64,000 bases of DNA from Actinacidiphila yanglinensis (GCF_900107965.1 NZ_FNVU01000010.1:124001-188000), one strand, 5' to 3'; shown: positions 37,094 through 46,495, counted from the first letter of the stretch. The notes: generated by a model not told the origin, from the sequence alone. Numbers and translations are program-made.

Positions 37094-37406
37094 GTGCCTG
37101 TACTCCGCTCATATCACTGCATCGGCTGCGACTACCACGTTAAGACTCCCCGGAGATCGGCTCGGTTCCGGCTCCCGGTAAAGCGGAGCCCAAGATTTCG
37201 AATCGACCCCGGAACGTGACGAGATGGCCGTCGCACTCACCCACGGTGGCGCCGCCGGCGGGCGGGGGAGGGCATGGGCATGCTGACCCCACCCTCACAG
37301 GCAAGGTGACAGTAGTGAGGTCAGAGGGGTGCGGGCGGCACAGTCGTGGTGGGGCCCGCGTGGTGCGGTGACCCTTTCGGGACTGCTGCGGCGGGGAGTT
37401 CGGATC

Positions 37407-38918
37407 ATGACGCATCTCACACGACGGAATGTGCTGCGCGGCTCGGGTGCCGCGGCGGTCGGTGCCTTCGGCGGGCTGGGCGCCCCGGGGCTCCCCGGGC
37501 CGTCCCGGCTCCCGCGGGCCGTGGCGGCGGAGCGGAGCGGGCGGCGGGACCCGTACCCCTTCCTGCACGGCGCGTTCACCCCGGCCACCGAGGAGGTGAC
37601 CGCCTTCGACCTGCCGGTCACCGGCCGCATCCCGCGCGAGCTGGACGGCCGCTACCTGCGAACCGGGCCCAACGTGCTCGGACTTGAGGACCCGCGCGCC
37701 CACCACTGGATGCTCGGCGAGGGCATGGTGCACGGCGTGCGGCTGCGCGACGGTCGCGCCGAGTGGTACCGCAACCGGTGGGTGCGGTCGGCTGCCGTCG
37801 CCGCGAAGCTCGGCGAGCCCTACCCGTGGCAGGCCCCGGCCGACGACTTCGCCAACAACACCCATGTCATCTCCCACCGCGGCCGGGTGATGAGCCTCCA
37901 GGAGAGCGGCCCGATGCCGTACCTGCTCGGCGAGGAGCTCCAGACCCTCGGGCCGTACGACTTCGGCGGGTCCCTGAGCGGCGCGTTCACCGCCCACACG
38001 AAGTACGACGAAGCGGCCGACGAGTTGCACGCGATCACGTACTACCCGACCTGGGACCATGTGCGGCACCTGGTGATCGACCACACCGGGCGGGTCGCGC
38101 GCACCACCCGGATTCCGGTGGCCGACAGCCCGATGATGCATGATTTCGCCCTGACCGAGCGTTATGTGGTGGTTTTCGACACCCCGGTGACCTTCGACGC
38201 CGCCGCCGCGCAGGCAGGCGTCCCGGTGCCGTACGTCTGGAACGACCACCACCCGGCGCGCGTCGGGCTGCTGCCGCGGGCGGGCGGCCCGGTCCGCTGG
38301 TTCGAGGCGGACCCGGCGTCGTACTACTCGCACACCCTCAACGCCTACGACGACGGGAGGACCGTCACCGTCGACTTCACCAGCTTCCCCGCCCCCTTCT
38401 ACCCGGCCGGCCGCGGCTGCGACGGGCCCTTCGCGCTCGGTACGCCCCGCCTGGACCGCTGGACGATCGACCTCGCGCACGGCCGGCTGCGCACCCTGCG
38501 GATCGACGACCGCCCGCAGGAGTTCCCCCGCGTCCGCGAGTCGCTCGTCTCCCGCCGGCACCGCTACGGGTATGCCGCGACCGCCGCCGCCATGTGGAGC
38601 GCCTACGAGACCGTCGACGGCGTGCCGCCGGACACCGCCTTCGGCAACGCCCTGATCAAGCACGACCTGCTGCGCGGCGGGACCGAGGTGCACCGCTTCC
38701 CGAAGGACTCGCCCGCCAGCGAGGCGGTGTTCGTGCCCGCCGAGGGCGGGCGCACCGAGGACGACGGCTACGCCCTGGCCTACGTGCACGATCCGCGGCG
38801 GGGCGCCGCCGACCTGGTGATCCTCGCCGCGCAGGACTTCACGGCCCCGCCGCTGGCCCGTGTCCACCTGCCCGGGCCGGTCCCGCTCGGCTTCCACGGC
38901 AGCTGGGTCCCGGCCTGA
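37407..38918 (+). CDS. TAT-exported carotenoid oxygenase
   Basis: 503 residues from ATG 37407. The N-terminus MTHLTRRNVLRGSGAAAVG is a twin-arginine signal with an Ala-rich core. The seven-bladed propeller of carotenoid cleavage oxygenases carries four iron-binding histidines, seen in FTAHTKYDEA, SPMMHDFALTE, YYSHTLNAYDD and GFHGSWVPA. FDLPVTGRIPRELDGRYLRTGPNV is the family start. It would cleave a carotenoid or stilbene double bond with oxygen; export outside the membrane is unusual for carotenoid substrates and favours lignin-type stilbenes or apocarotenoids. Confidence 0.88.
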   Translation: MTHLTRRNVLRGSGAAAVGAFGGLGAPGLPGPSRLPRAVAAERSGRRDPYPFLHGAFTPATEEVTAFDLPVTGRIPRELDGRYLRTGPNVLGLEDPRAHHWMLGEGMVHGVRLRDGRAEWYRNRWVRSAAVAAKLGEPYPWQAPADDFANNTHVISHRGRVMSLQESGPMPYLLGEELQTLGPYDFGGSLSGAFTAHTKYDEAADELHAITYYPTWDHVRHLVIDHTGRVARTTRIPVADSPMMHDFALTERYVVVFDTPVTFDAAAAQAGVPVPYVWNDHHPARVGLLPRAGGPVRWFEADPASYYSHTLNAYDDGRTVTVDFTSFPAPFYPAGRGCDGPFALGTPRLDRWTIDLAHGRLRTLRIDDRPQEFPRVRESLVSRRHRYGYAATAAAMWSAYETVDGVPPDTAFGNALIKHDLLRGGTEVHRFPKDSPASEAVFVPAEGGRTEDDGYALAYVHDPRRGAADLVILAAQDFTAPPLARVHLPGPVPLGFHGSWVPA

Positions 38919-38938
38919 AAGGCGGGCCCGGACAGGCC

Positions 38939-39727
38939 CTAGGCGGCGGGGACCGCCGGGCCGGTGCGGGTCGCGCGCCAGCACAGGGAGCGGAAGGGAA
39001 GCGGCACGGTGCCGTCGGGGGACAGCAGGTCGGGGCGGTCGTGGAGCGCCTGCTCGGCCTGGGCGACGAGGGCGCGCCGCTCCTCCTCGGGGAGGAGGAG
39101 CAGGCGGCTGTACGTGCCGAGCAGCGCCGCCGCGTCGGCCGGGGTGGCGGGGTGGGTGCAGGTGAAGACGTCGTGCTCGGGAGGGGCGAACGGCGAGCCG
39201 GGGGCGGTGAGTTCCTCGCTCAGCCGCTCGCCGCGCGGGAAGTGCTCCCGCTCGGCCCGGGCGGCGCGCAGCCCGGTACGCCAGGAGTCCACCCAGGGCA
39301 CGGAGTCGTCCAGGCCGTTCCACACCACGCTCAACCGCCCGCCGGGCCGCAGCACCCGGGCCACCTCGGGCACCGCCCGGACCGGGTCGAACCAGTGCCA
39401 GGCCGAGGCGACCACGACCGCGTCCAGCCCGCCGTCCGGCAGCGGGATCGCCTCGGCGGTGCCGTCCAGGACCGTCAGCCCCGGGTTGCGCGCGGCGAGC
39501 ACCGACCGCATCCGCGGGTCCGGTTCGACCGCGACCACCTCGGGCACCCGGGCGGCGAGCATCCCGGTCAGGGTGCCGGCCCCGGCGGCCAGGTCGAGTA
39601 CCCGCCGGGCTCCTGCGGGCACCAGCCAGTCCACCGCGCCGGCGCACGGTGCCGGTCGCAGGCGCGCGTAGTCCTCGGCGATCGAACCGAACACGGTGGC
39701 GCGCTCGGTCGCGTCCTCGTCGGCCAT
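38939..39727 (-). CDS. Class I SAM-dependent methyltransferase
   Basis: 262 residues from ATG 39727 (CCGGAGGAGATCCCGGGC upstream). VLDLAAGAGTLTGMLA is motif I, VVAVEPDPRM motif II and GLDAVVVASAWHWFDPVRAVPEVARVLRPGGRLSVVW motifs IV-VI. Resembles the Methyltransf_11 group; substrate unknown. It converges with the carotenoid oxygenase, 20 nt apart, with a small GGGCC/GGCCC hairpin between. Confidence 0.85.
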   Translation of the reverse strand: MADEDATERATVFGSIAEDYARLRPAPCAGAVDWLVPAGARRVLDLAAGAGTLTGMLAARVPEVVAVEPDPRMRSVLAARNPGLTVLDGTAEAIPLPDGGLDAVVVASAWHWFDPVRAVPEVARVLRPGGRLSVVWNGLDDSVPWVDSWRTGLRAARAEREHFPRGERLSEELTAPGSPFAPPEHDVFTCTHPATPADAAALLGTYSRLLLLPEEERRALVAQAEQALHDRPDLLSPDGTVPLPFRSLCWRATRTGPAVPAA

Positions 39728-39845
39728 GCCCGGGATCTCCTCCGGCGTGCGGTACGGCGGTGCGGAACACGCACGAGCGTAGGCGATCAAGGGCGCCGTG
39801 TCCGGCCGGGCGCGGCGCGGTTCGTCCGTGCCGCGCCCGGGGGGA

Positions 39846-41252
39846 TCACAGCACCTTGAGGATGTCCTCCACCCGCTCCTTCGCGTCACCGAACAGCATC
39901 TGGCTGTTCTCCCGGAAGAACAGCGGGTTCTGCACGCCGGCGTACCCGGTGTTCATGGAGCGCTTGAAGACCACCACGTTCTCCGCCTCCCACACCCGCA
40001 GCACCGGCATGCCCGCGATCGGGCTGGACGGGTCCTCGGCCGCGGCCGGGTTGACGGTGTCGTTCGCGCCGATCACCAGCACCACGGTGGTCGCGGCGAG
40101 GTCGTCGTTGATCTCGTCCATCTCCAGGACGATGTCGTACGGCACCTTCGCCTCGGCGAGCAGCACGTTCATGTGGCCGGGCAGCCGCCCCGCCACCGGG
40201 TGGATGCCGAAGCGGACCTCCACCCCGCGCTCGCGCAGCCTGCGGGTGAGGTCGGCGACCGGGTACTGCGCCTGCGCGACCGCCATGCCGTAGCCCGGGG
40301 TGATCACCACGGAGGTGGCGCCGCGCAGCAGTTCCGCGGTGTCCTCGGCCTTGATCTCCCGGTACTCGCCGTACTCCTTGTCGTCCGACGGCGCGGCCTC
40401 CATCCCGAAGCCGCCGGCGATCACCGAGAGGAAGGACCGGTTCATCGCGGTGCACATGATGTAGGACAGGTACGCACCCGAGGAGCCGACCAGCGCGCCC
40501 GTCACGATCAGCAGGTTGTTGTCGAGCAGGAAGCCGGACGCGGCCGCCGCCCAGCCCGAGTAGCTGTTGAGCATCGAGACCACCACCGGCATGTCGCCGC
40601 CGCCGATGGACGCGACCAGGTGCAGTCCGAGTGCGAGGGCCACCGCGGTGACCGCGACCAGCAGCCCGACGTTCGGTGACGCCACGAAGGCCGTGGTCAG
40701 CCCGACGAAGGCGACGAGCGCCCCGATGTTGAGGTAGTTGCGCCCCGGCAGCATCAGCGGGCTGGACTTGATCCGCGCGGACAGCTTCAGGAAGGCGATG
40801 ATCGAGCCGGTGAAGGTGACCGCGCCGATGAAGATGCCGATGAAGACCTCGGCGTGGTGGATGTTCAGCAGGTCGTGGGCGATCTCGGTCTGGCCGCTGC
40901 CCCTGGCCTCGACGTCGAGGTAGCCGTTCCAGCCGACGAGGACCGCGGCCAGGCCGACGAAGCTGTGCAGTATCGCGATGAGTTCCGGCATGCCGGTCAT
41001 CTCGACCCGGCGGGCCCGCCACAGGCCGATCCCGGCGCCGATCACCATCGCCACGGCGAGCAGGGCGATGCCGGTGGCGGCGATGCTGCGGGAGGCCAGT
41101 CCGATGGTCGCGGCCAGCGCGATCGCCATGCCGGCGATCCCGAACACCACACCCGAGCGCGACGTCTCGTGCCGGGACAGCCCGGCCAGGCTCAGGATGA
41201 ACAGCAGGGCCGCGACGATGTAGGCCGCCTGCGCGGCGGTCGATGCAGTCAT
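39846..41252 (-). CDS. pntB: NAD(P) transhydrogenase subunit beta
   Basis: 468 residues with about nine membrane helices, then the NADP-binding domain III: VVITPGYGMAVAQAQYPVADL, VRFGIHPVAGRLPGHMNVLLAEA, VLVIGANDTVNPAA and VVVFKRSMNTGYAGVQNPLFF are all diagnostic. The enzyme couples proton influx to NADPH formation. The ATG is 7 nt after the pntA stop, so they are one operon. Confidence 0.95.
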   Translation of the reverse strand: MTASTAAQAAYIVAALLFILSLAGLSRHETSRSGVVFGIAGMAIALAATIGLASRSIAATGIALLAVAMVIGAGIGLWRARRVEMTGMPELIAILHSFVGLAAVLVGWNGYLDVEARGSGQTEIAHDLLNIHHAEVFIGIFIGAVTFTGSIIAFLKLSARIKSSPLMLPGRNYLNIGALVAFVGLTTAFVASPNVGLLVAVTAVALALGLHLVASIGGGDMPVVVSMLNSYSGWAAAASGFLLDNNLLIVTGALVGSSGAYLSYIMCTAMNRSFLSVIAGGFGMEAAPSDDKEYGEYREIKAEDTAELLRGATSVVITPGYGMAVAQAQYPVADLTRRLRERGVEVRFGIHPVAGRLPGHMNVLLAEAKVPYDIVLEMDEINDDLAATTVVLVIGANDTVNPAAAEDPSSPIAGMPVLRVWEAENVVVFKRSMNTGYAGVQNPLFFRENSQMLFGDAKERVEDILKVL

Positions 41253-41259
41253 GGCGGCA

Positions 41260-42822
41260 TCAGTCCTTCGAGAACATGCCGAGCATGCGCCGGGTCACGG
41301 CGAAGCCGCCGAAGATGTTGATGGACGCCAGCAGGATCGCCACGAACGACAGCACCGTGACCGCCGTGTGCGCGTGCCCGATCTGGAGGAGCGCGCCGAC
41401 CACGATGATCCCGGAGATCGCGTTGGTCACCGACATCAGCGGCGTGTGCAGCGCGTGGTGCACGTGCCCGATCACGTAGTAGCCGATCACGATCGCCAGC
41501 ACGAACACCGTGAGGTTGCCGATCAGCTGGGCCGGGGCGAACCCGGCGAGCACGAACAGCACGGCCGCCGCCGCACCGACCGCGGTGTAGCGGCGGCCCG
41601 GGGTGATCGGCCGCTTCTCCTTCGTGACCGGGGTCGGTGGTGGCGCGGCGGCGGTCGGCGCGGGCGCCGCGGAGACCTGCACCGGCGGTGGCGGCCAGGT
41701 CTTCTCGCCGCCGCGCACCACCGTGACCGAGCGCTGCACCACGTCGTCGAAGTCCAGCACCAGCCGCCCGTCCTTCTCCGGGGTGAGCAGCTTCATCAGG
41801 TTCACCAGGTTGGTGCCGTACAACTGCGAGGCCTGCGCGGGCAGCCGCCCGGCCAGGTCGGTGTAGCCGATGATCGACACCTGGTTGGCGGTGACGACGA
41901 CCTCGCCGGCCACCGTGCCCGCCACGTTGCCGCCCTGCACCGCCGCCATGTCGACGACGACGCTGCCCGGCCGCATGCTCGCCACCATCTCCTCCGTGAT
42001 CAGCAGCGGCGCCGGACGGCCCGGGATCAGCGCGGTGGTGATGATGATGTCGACGTCGGCGGCCTGTTGTGCGTAGAGCGCCGCCGCACGGGTGTTGTAG
42101 TCGTCCGACATCTCCTTTGCGTAGCCGGTCGCGCTCACCTGCGCCTCGGCCGACTCGACGGACAGGAACTCGCCGCCCAGCGACCTGACCTGGTCGGCGA
42201 CCTCCGGGCGCGGGTCGGTGGCGCGGACCACCGCGCCCATACTGCCCGCGGCGCCGATCGCCGCCAGCCCGGCGACGCCCGCGCCCGCGACGAGCACCTT
42301 CGCCGGCGGCACCTTGCCGGCCGCGGTGACCTGCCCGGTGAAGAACCGGCCGAACAGGTGCGCCGCCTCCACCACGGCCCGGTACCCGGCGATGTTCGCC
42401 ATCGAGCTGAGCACGTCCAGCGACTGGGCCCGGGAGATCCGCGGCACCGCGTCCATCGCCAGCGCGGTGACCGGCCGTTCGGCGAGCGCGTCGACCAGGT
42501 CGGGGCGGGTGGCCGGGGCGAGCAGGGCGACCAGTACGGCCCCGTCGCTCAGCAGCGCGATCTCCTCGTCGGAGGGGGCGTTCACCGCGAGCACCACGTC
42601 CGCGCCCCACACTTGAACCCGGTCGCCGATACGCGCCCCGGCCTCCTCGAACGCCTCGTCCGAGAGGCTCGCCCCGTGCCCGGCCCCGGTTTCCACCACC
42701 ACCTGGTAGCCGAGCGCCCGCAGTTGCTTCACCGTCGCAGGGGTGGCGGCGACCCGCGACTCACCGGGTTGCGACTCCGACACGACACCCACGACACCCA
42801 CAGGTTGCGCAGACTGACTCAT
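41260..42822 (-). CDS. pntA: NAD(P) transhydrogenase subunit alpha, fused PntAA-PntAB form
   Basis: 520 residues from ATG 42822 (AGAAGGGACCAAG upstream). Residues 1-370 are the NAD-binding domain I: VLVAGAGVAGLAAIGAAGSMGAVVRATDPRPEV and SMRPGSVVVDMAAVQGGN. A Pro/Ala linker (PPPPVQVSAAPAPTAAAPP) leads to about three membrane helices of domain IIa (IGYYVIGHVHHALHTPLMSVTNAISGI). Many actinobacteria encode these as two genes; here, as in E. coli, they are one polypeptide. Confidence 0.93.
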   Translation of the reverse strand: MSQSAQPVGVVGVVSESQPGESRVAATPATVKQLRALGYQVVVETGAGHGASLSDEAFEEAGARIGDRVQVWGADVVLAVNAPSDEEIALLSDGAVLVALLAPATRPDLVDALAERPVTALAMDAVPRISRAQSLDVLSSMANIAGYRAVVEAAHLFGRFFTGQVTAAGKVPPAKVLVAGAGVAGLAAIGAAGSMGAVVRATDPRPEVADQVRSLGGEFLSVESAEAQVSATGYAKEMSDDYNTRAAALYAQQAADVDIIITTALIPGRPAPLLITEEMVASMRPGSVVVDMAAVQGGNVAGTVAGEVVVTANQVSIIGYTDLAGRLPAQASQLYGTNLVNLMKLLTPEKDGRLVLDFDDVVQRSVTVVRGGEKTWPPPPVQVSAAPAPTAAAPPPTPVTKEKRPITPGRRYTAVGAAAAVLFVLAGFAPAQLIGNLTVFVLAIVIGYYVIGHVHHALHTPLMSVTNAISGIIVVGALLQIGHAHTAVTVLSFVAILLASINIFGGFAVTRRMLGMFSKD

Positions 42823-43165
42823 CTTGGTCCCTTCTGGCCTGGACGGGTTCGGTAACGCAGCCTGCCATGCATTACCAGATGGGCTTTGTTCATTCGCGAA
42901 TGGGCCCGAGGGGTTTCCCACACCGGGTCGTGACCAACGCGTGGGCGCCGCCCCGGCGTTCCTGGTGTACGGCGACGGGCGGTGGCGAACGGTGAGCGGG
43001 GTGGGGGTGCGGTGCCGGGCGAGCGGGTGGGGGTGCGGTGCCGGGGCGAGCGGCTGGCGCGGGGCGCGCCGCACGGGACCTGTGCCCTCGCGCGGGCGGG
43101 GAGCGCTACGATTTGCCGCAGGTCATTCGGGCAAGGGGCCCGGGGTTGGTTGCTGGGGGTTTGGC
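42823..43165. other. Divergent intergenic region with a 26/27-bp tandem repeat
   Basis: 343 bases between pntA and the cold-shock-domain gene. A unit beginning GTGGGGGTGCGGTGCCGGG is present at 43001-43026 and again at 43027-43053, differing by one inserted G. The AT-richer segment 42868-42910 (CATTACCAGATGGG, TTGTTCATTCGCGAATGGGC) contains the palindrome ATTCGCGAAT (42892-42901), a possible operator near the pntA promoter. Confidence 0.5.
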
Positions 43166-43606
43166 ATGGTTGCCGGTCGGGTTGTTCGGTTCGACGGTGC
43201 GCGGGGTTACGGGTTCATCGCGCCGGAGACCGGTGGTGAGGATGTGTTCCTGCACGTCAACGATCTGCTGATCCCGGAGTCGTTCGTGCGCTCGGGTGTC
43301 GCGGTCGAGTTCGAGGTCGAGGACGGTGACCGGGGGCTCAAGGCGTCGTCCGTACGGCTCGCCCACAACGACGGCGGCCCCGGCGGTGTCTCCTCCCGCC
43401 CGCCGGTCGCGTCCTCCAGCGCCCGTTCCTCGGCCGGTATCGACCTCGACGACCCCATGTGCGACGTCCTCAGCGAGTTCGAGTACACCCGCGAGTGCAC
43501 CGAACTCCTCCTCAAGGCCGCGCCCTGGATGACCGGCGAGCAGATCGTCCAGATCCGCCAGCACCTCGCCCGCTTCGGCAAGAACCACGGCTGGATCGAG
43601 GACTAG
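43166..43606 (+). CDS. Cold-shock-domain protein with a C-terminal helical extension
   Basis: 146 residues from ATG 43166 (GGGGG 6 nt upstream). The first 66 residues are a cold-shock domain: VVRFDGARGYGFIAPE (RNP1) and EDVFLHVNDL (RNP2). A Ser/Ala linker is followed by about 55 residues, CDVLSEFEYTRECTELLLKAAPWMTGEQIVQIRQHL, predicted helical. This is twice the length of CspA. It probably binds single-stranded RNA; the extension may mediate protein contacts. Confidence 0.85.
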   Translation: MVAGRVVRFDGARGYGFIAPETGGEDVFLHVNDLLIPESFVRSGVAVEFEVEDGDRGLKASSVRLAHNDGGPGGVSSRPPVASSSARSSAGIDLDDPMCDVLSEFEYTRECTELLLKAAPWMTGEQIVQIRQHLARFGKNHGWIED

Positions 43607-43619
43607 GGCCTGTCCGACC

Positions 43620-43636
43620 ACCCGCTGACGGCGGGT
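43620..43636 (+). terminator. Short hairpin after the cold-shock-domain gene
   Basis: ACCCGC (43620-43625) pairs with GCGGGT (43631-43636) around TGACG, 13 nt after the stop; it lies between convergent genes. Confidence 0.45.
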
Positions 43637-43655
43637 CGGATCCGGGCGCCCGCGC

Positions 43656-44984
43656 TCAGGGCACCCGCACCGCCGCCGCGACGAAGCGGCCCGCGGCGTC
43701 CTCGTACTCCCGCAGCCGCCAACCGGTCGCGGCGAGGGCGGCGGCGAGGTGCGGGCGCGCGAGGAGGTCGTCGGAGCGGGGTGCGTGGCCGTGCCGGGCG
43801 GCGTGCTCGGCCCGGGTGGAGGGGTGGAAGAGCAGCAGGGTGCCGCCGGGAGCGGTGGCGCGGGCCCATTCGCGCAGCCCCGCGGCGGGCACGGGCAGGT
43901 GGTCCAGCAGGCCGGCGCTGAAGACGGCGTCGACCGCGGCGGGCGGCAGCGGCAGGCGGTGGCAGTCCGCGAGCAGCAGCCCGGCCGCGCCCGCGCGGCC
44001 GGCCCGGGCGGCGGTCGCGAGCATGGCCGCGGTGACGTCGATGCCGAGCACCCGGCCGCTGTCCCCGACGGCGGCCCGCAGTTCCGGCAGCGCGCGCCCG
44101 GTCCCGCAGCCGAGGTCGAGCACGGTCTGGCCGGGCCGCAGTCCCATGCGGGCGACGGCGGCGGCATAGGCGGGCCCGTCGGCGGCGAACCGCTGCTCCC
44201 ACCCGGTGGCGCGCGGCGCGAAGAACGTACGGGTGGCGGTGTGCGCGGCGCGCCCCGCGACGAGCGCGGCGAACCGGCCCAGCAGCCGCTCCCGGTGCGG
44301 GCCGAGTGCGCCGCCCGCGAGGGTCGCCGCGGCGGATGCCCGTATCACCGGCGAGCCGTTCGCCGCGAGGTCTGTGACCGCGACGGGGTCCGCGACGGCT
44401 TCCCCGCCCTCGTCCGTCTCCGGTTCCTCCAGGGCGAACCGCACTCCCCACGCCGCCCCGCCGACCCGGAACGCCTGCACCGGATACCGGTCGCAGGAGG
44501 CGAGCAGCACCGCGCCGTCCGGCAGGTCGATCGCTCCGGTGTCGCCGTGCGGCACCCGCAACTCCCGTGGCAGGCAGGCGAACAGCGGGTCGCGTCCCGC
44601 GGCGGGCGCGACCCGCACCGCACCCCAGCCGGCCCGCGGTCCGGCGCCAGGTCCGGCGCCCGATCCGGCCCTGCCGCCGGCCGCCTCCGCGAGGAGCCGC
44701 GCACCCAGCCGGACCCCGAGCACCGGCACCTCGGCGGCCAGCGCCTGCCGCAGCAGGTCCACGTGGTCGGCCCGGCCCGGGAACCCCTCGCCCCCCTCGG
44801 CCTCGCCGCGGGCCGGGTCCGGGCCGCCCGCGACCACCACCGCCTGCACCCCGGCCAGGGACGACGGCAGCGGATCGCCGGCCCCCACCCGGCAGGCCCG
44901 CACCTCCAGACCGGCCGTCTCCAGGGCGGCGCCGACCGCGGGCGGTCGTTGCGCCGGTCCGTACTGCACGACCAGGACACCCAT
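43656..44984 (-). CDS. Methyltransferase fused to a degenerate class I glutamine-amidotransferase domain
   Basis: 442 residues from ATG 44984 (GGGGAG upstream). Residues 1-190 look like a class I glutamine amidotransferase: GVQAVVVAGGPDPARGEAEGG, then VPVLGVRLGARLLAEAAGG where the nucleophile elbow GVCLGHQ should be, so Cys is Arg and the following His is Ala; the end YPVQAFRVGG lacks the catalytic VQFHPE. Residues 270-442 are a SAM methyltransferase (TVLDLGCGTGRALPEL, VLGIDVTAAMLATA, VDAVFSAGLLDHLPVP). The N-terminal domain cannot release ammonia and may bind a ligand or substrate. Function unknown. Confidence 0.82.
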   Translation of the reverse strand: MGVLVVQYGPAQRPPAVGAALETAGLEVRACRVGAGDPLPSSLAGVQAVVVAGGPDPARGEAEGGEGFPGRADHVDLLRQALAAEVPVLGVRLGARLLAEAAGGRAGSGAGPGAGPRAGWGAVRVAPAAGRDPLFACLPRELRVPHGDTGAIDLPDGAVLLASCDRYPVQAFRVGGAAWGVRFALEEPETDEGGEAVADPVAVTDLAANGSPVIRASAAATLAGGALGPHRERLLGRFAALVAGRAAHTATRTFFAPRATGWEQRFAADGPAYAAAVARMGLRPGQTVLDLGCGTGRALPELRAAVGDSGRVLGIDVTAAMLATAARAGRAGAAGLLLADCHRLPLPPAAVDAVFSAGLLDHLPVPAAGLREWARATAPGGTLLLFHPSTRAEHAARHGHAPRSDDLLARPHLAAALAATGWRLREYEDAAGRFVAAAVRVP

Positions 44985-45211
44985 CAGTACTCCCCGGCTC
45001 GCAGATGCCACCTGTATCAGGGTCATTCCACGATATCCGCCGGGAAAATCGCCCCGTTCGTGCCGCATCCGCGGCTTGCGCCCGAGCGCTCCCCGTGCGC
45101 CCCTCGACTCCCGCGGCCGGGAAGGCGGCGCCGCTCGATCCGGCCGCCGCCCACCCGGTTCGGCCCGGGCGCGCGACCTCGACGTCCCGCCGATCCTCCG
45201 GCCGCTCCGCG

Positions 45212-45751
45212 TCACCCCCGCCGGAACCGCGTCTGCGCGTACGTCCCGCCCTTGCGGAACGCGAAGACCGTCGCCGGACGGACCTCGAACACCGGAACCG
45301 CGCCCCTGGCCGCGCCGCCTTCGCCCGCGTGCCGGAAGCCGTCGTCCTGCGCCGTGAACCGCCACTCCTCGCCGTACTTGCCCACCCACGCGTCCGCCAG
45401 CTCGGCCAGCCGCGCCCGGCCGGTCACGCGCACGGCGGTGCCCTCCACCACCACGTCGAGCCCCGCCTTCAGCTCGCTGCCCCCGGTGGTGAGGACCACC
45501 TCGGGGTGCACGGCGAGGTTGCGTGCCTTCTGCTCGCCCTCGCTCGTGCAGAAGTAGAGCGCCTCGTGGTGCCACACCGCGATCAGCGGCGTCACGTGCG
45601 GCCGGCCGTCGGAGCGGACCGTGGTCAGCCAGAACGTGCCGGCCCCGGACACCACCTCGCCGACCTCGGCCCACGTACTCGGCTCCGCCTCGGGCTCGCT
45701 GAACCGCCGGTCCACCACGCCTGTGCCCGCGCCCTCGTGCTCCTGGTTCAT
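45212..45751 (-). CDS. Pyridoxamine-5'-phosphate-oxidase-like FMN/F420-binding protein
   Basis: 179 residues from ATG 45751. The split-barrel is recognisable: GTFWLTTVRSDGRPHVTPLIAVWHHEALYFCTSEGEQKARNLAVHPEVVLTTG, then VVVEGTAVRVTGRARLAELADAWVGKYG. This belongs to the PNPOx-like/F420-dependent group common in actinobacteria; true PNP oxidase substrate residues are not obvious. It is divergent from a TetR gene, its likely regulator. Confidence 0.85.
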   Translation of the reverse strand: MNQEHEGAGTGVVDRRFSEPEAEPSTWAEVGEVVSGAGTFWLTTVRSDGRPHVTPLIAVWHHEALYFCTSEGEQKARNLAVHPEVVLTTGGSELKAGLDVVVEGTAVRVTGRARLAELADAWVGKYGEEWRFTAQDDGFRHAGEGGAARGAVPVFEVRPATVFAFRKGGTYAQTRFRRG

Positions 45752-45928
45752 GCCGGCCACACCCTTCGCCGTCGTGCGTTCCGAACTCCTTGCCGCCAGC
45801 ATGGCGTATCGCTCGGACAACGGGGGAAAAGCCATGGAGAGGGCGAAAGCCGCAAAAGGTCCGACGACGGGCGATCGGCGGGTCCCGGCGGCCGGAAGAC
45901 GGGTCGGCCCGACCCCTTTGGAGTGCGC

Positions 45929-46495
45929 ATGCCCGTGGACCATTCCCCGGCGCCGCCGCGGCGGGCCGACGCCGAGCGCAACCGCGACAAGATCCTCGCG
46001 GCCGCCCGCTCCGCCTTCGCCGAGTCCGAGTCCGAGGTGTCGATGGCGGAGATCTCCCGGCGGGCCGGCGTCGGAATGGCGACGCTCTACCGCAACTTCC
46101 CCGGCCGCCGCGAGCTCCTGGAGGACCTGTTCGCCGGCGAGGTCGACGCCCTCTGCACGGCGGCCGGCCGGGACGGCGGGACGCCCGGGGCGGCGCTGAT
46201 GGCCTGGCTGCGCCGGTTCGCCGACTTCGCCACCACCAAGCACCACGTCGCCACCGAACTGCTCGCGCACGCGGACGGCGACCGGGTGTTCGGCGAGAGC
46301 CGCGCACGGGTGCTCGCCGCCGGCCGGCCGCTCCTCGCCGCCGCGCAGCACACCCGCGAGGTGCGCGACGACCTCACGCTGGAGCAGGTCCTCGACCTGA
46401 TCGTCGCCGTCGCGAGGATCCGCGGCGGTGCCTCCTACACCGAGCCGATCCTCCGGACCGCGCTCGACGGCCTCACTCGGCGATCCCCCGGGTGA
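45929..46495 (+). CDS. TetR-family transcriptional regulator
   Basis: 188 residues from ATG 45929 (TTTGGAGTGCGC). HTH: DKILAAARSAFAESESEVSMAEISRRAGVGMATLYRNFPGRRELLEDLF. Ligand domain is helical. It is divergent from the PNPOx-like gene. Its 3' end overlaps the convergent dppA by 23 bp. Confidence 0.9.
   Translation: MPVDHSPAPPRRADAERNRDKILAAARSAFAESESEVSMAEISRRAGVGMATLYRNFPGRRELLEDLFAGEVDALCTAAGRDGGTPGAALMAWLRRFADFATTKHHVATELLAHADGDRVFGESRARVLAAGRPLLAAAQHTREVRDDLTLEQVLDLIVAVARIRGGASYTEPILRTALDGLTRRSPG

Noticed and set aside
37140..39770. 876-codon minus-strand frame opposite the carotenoid oxygenase
   Set aside because: It is antisense to a gene with all catalytic histidines and carries no motif.
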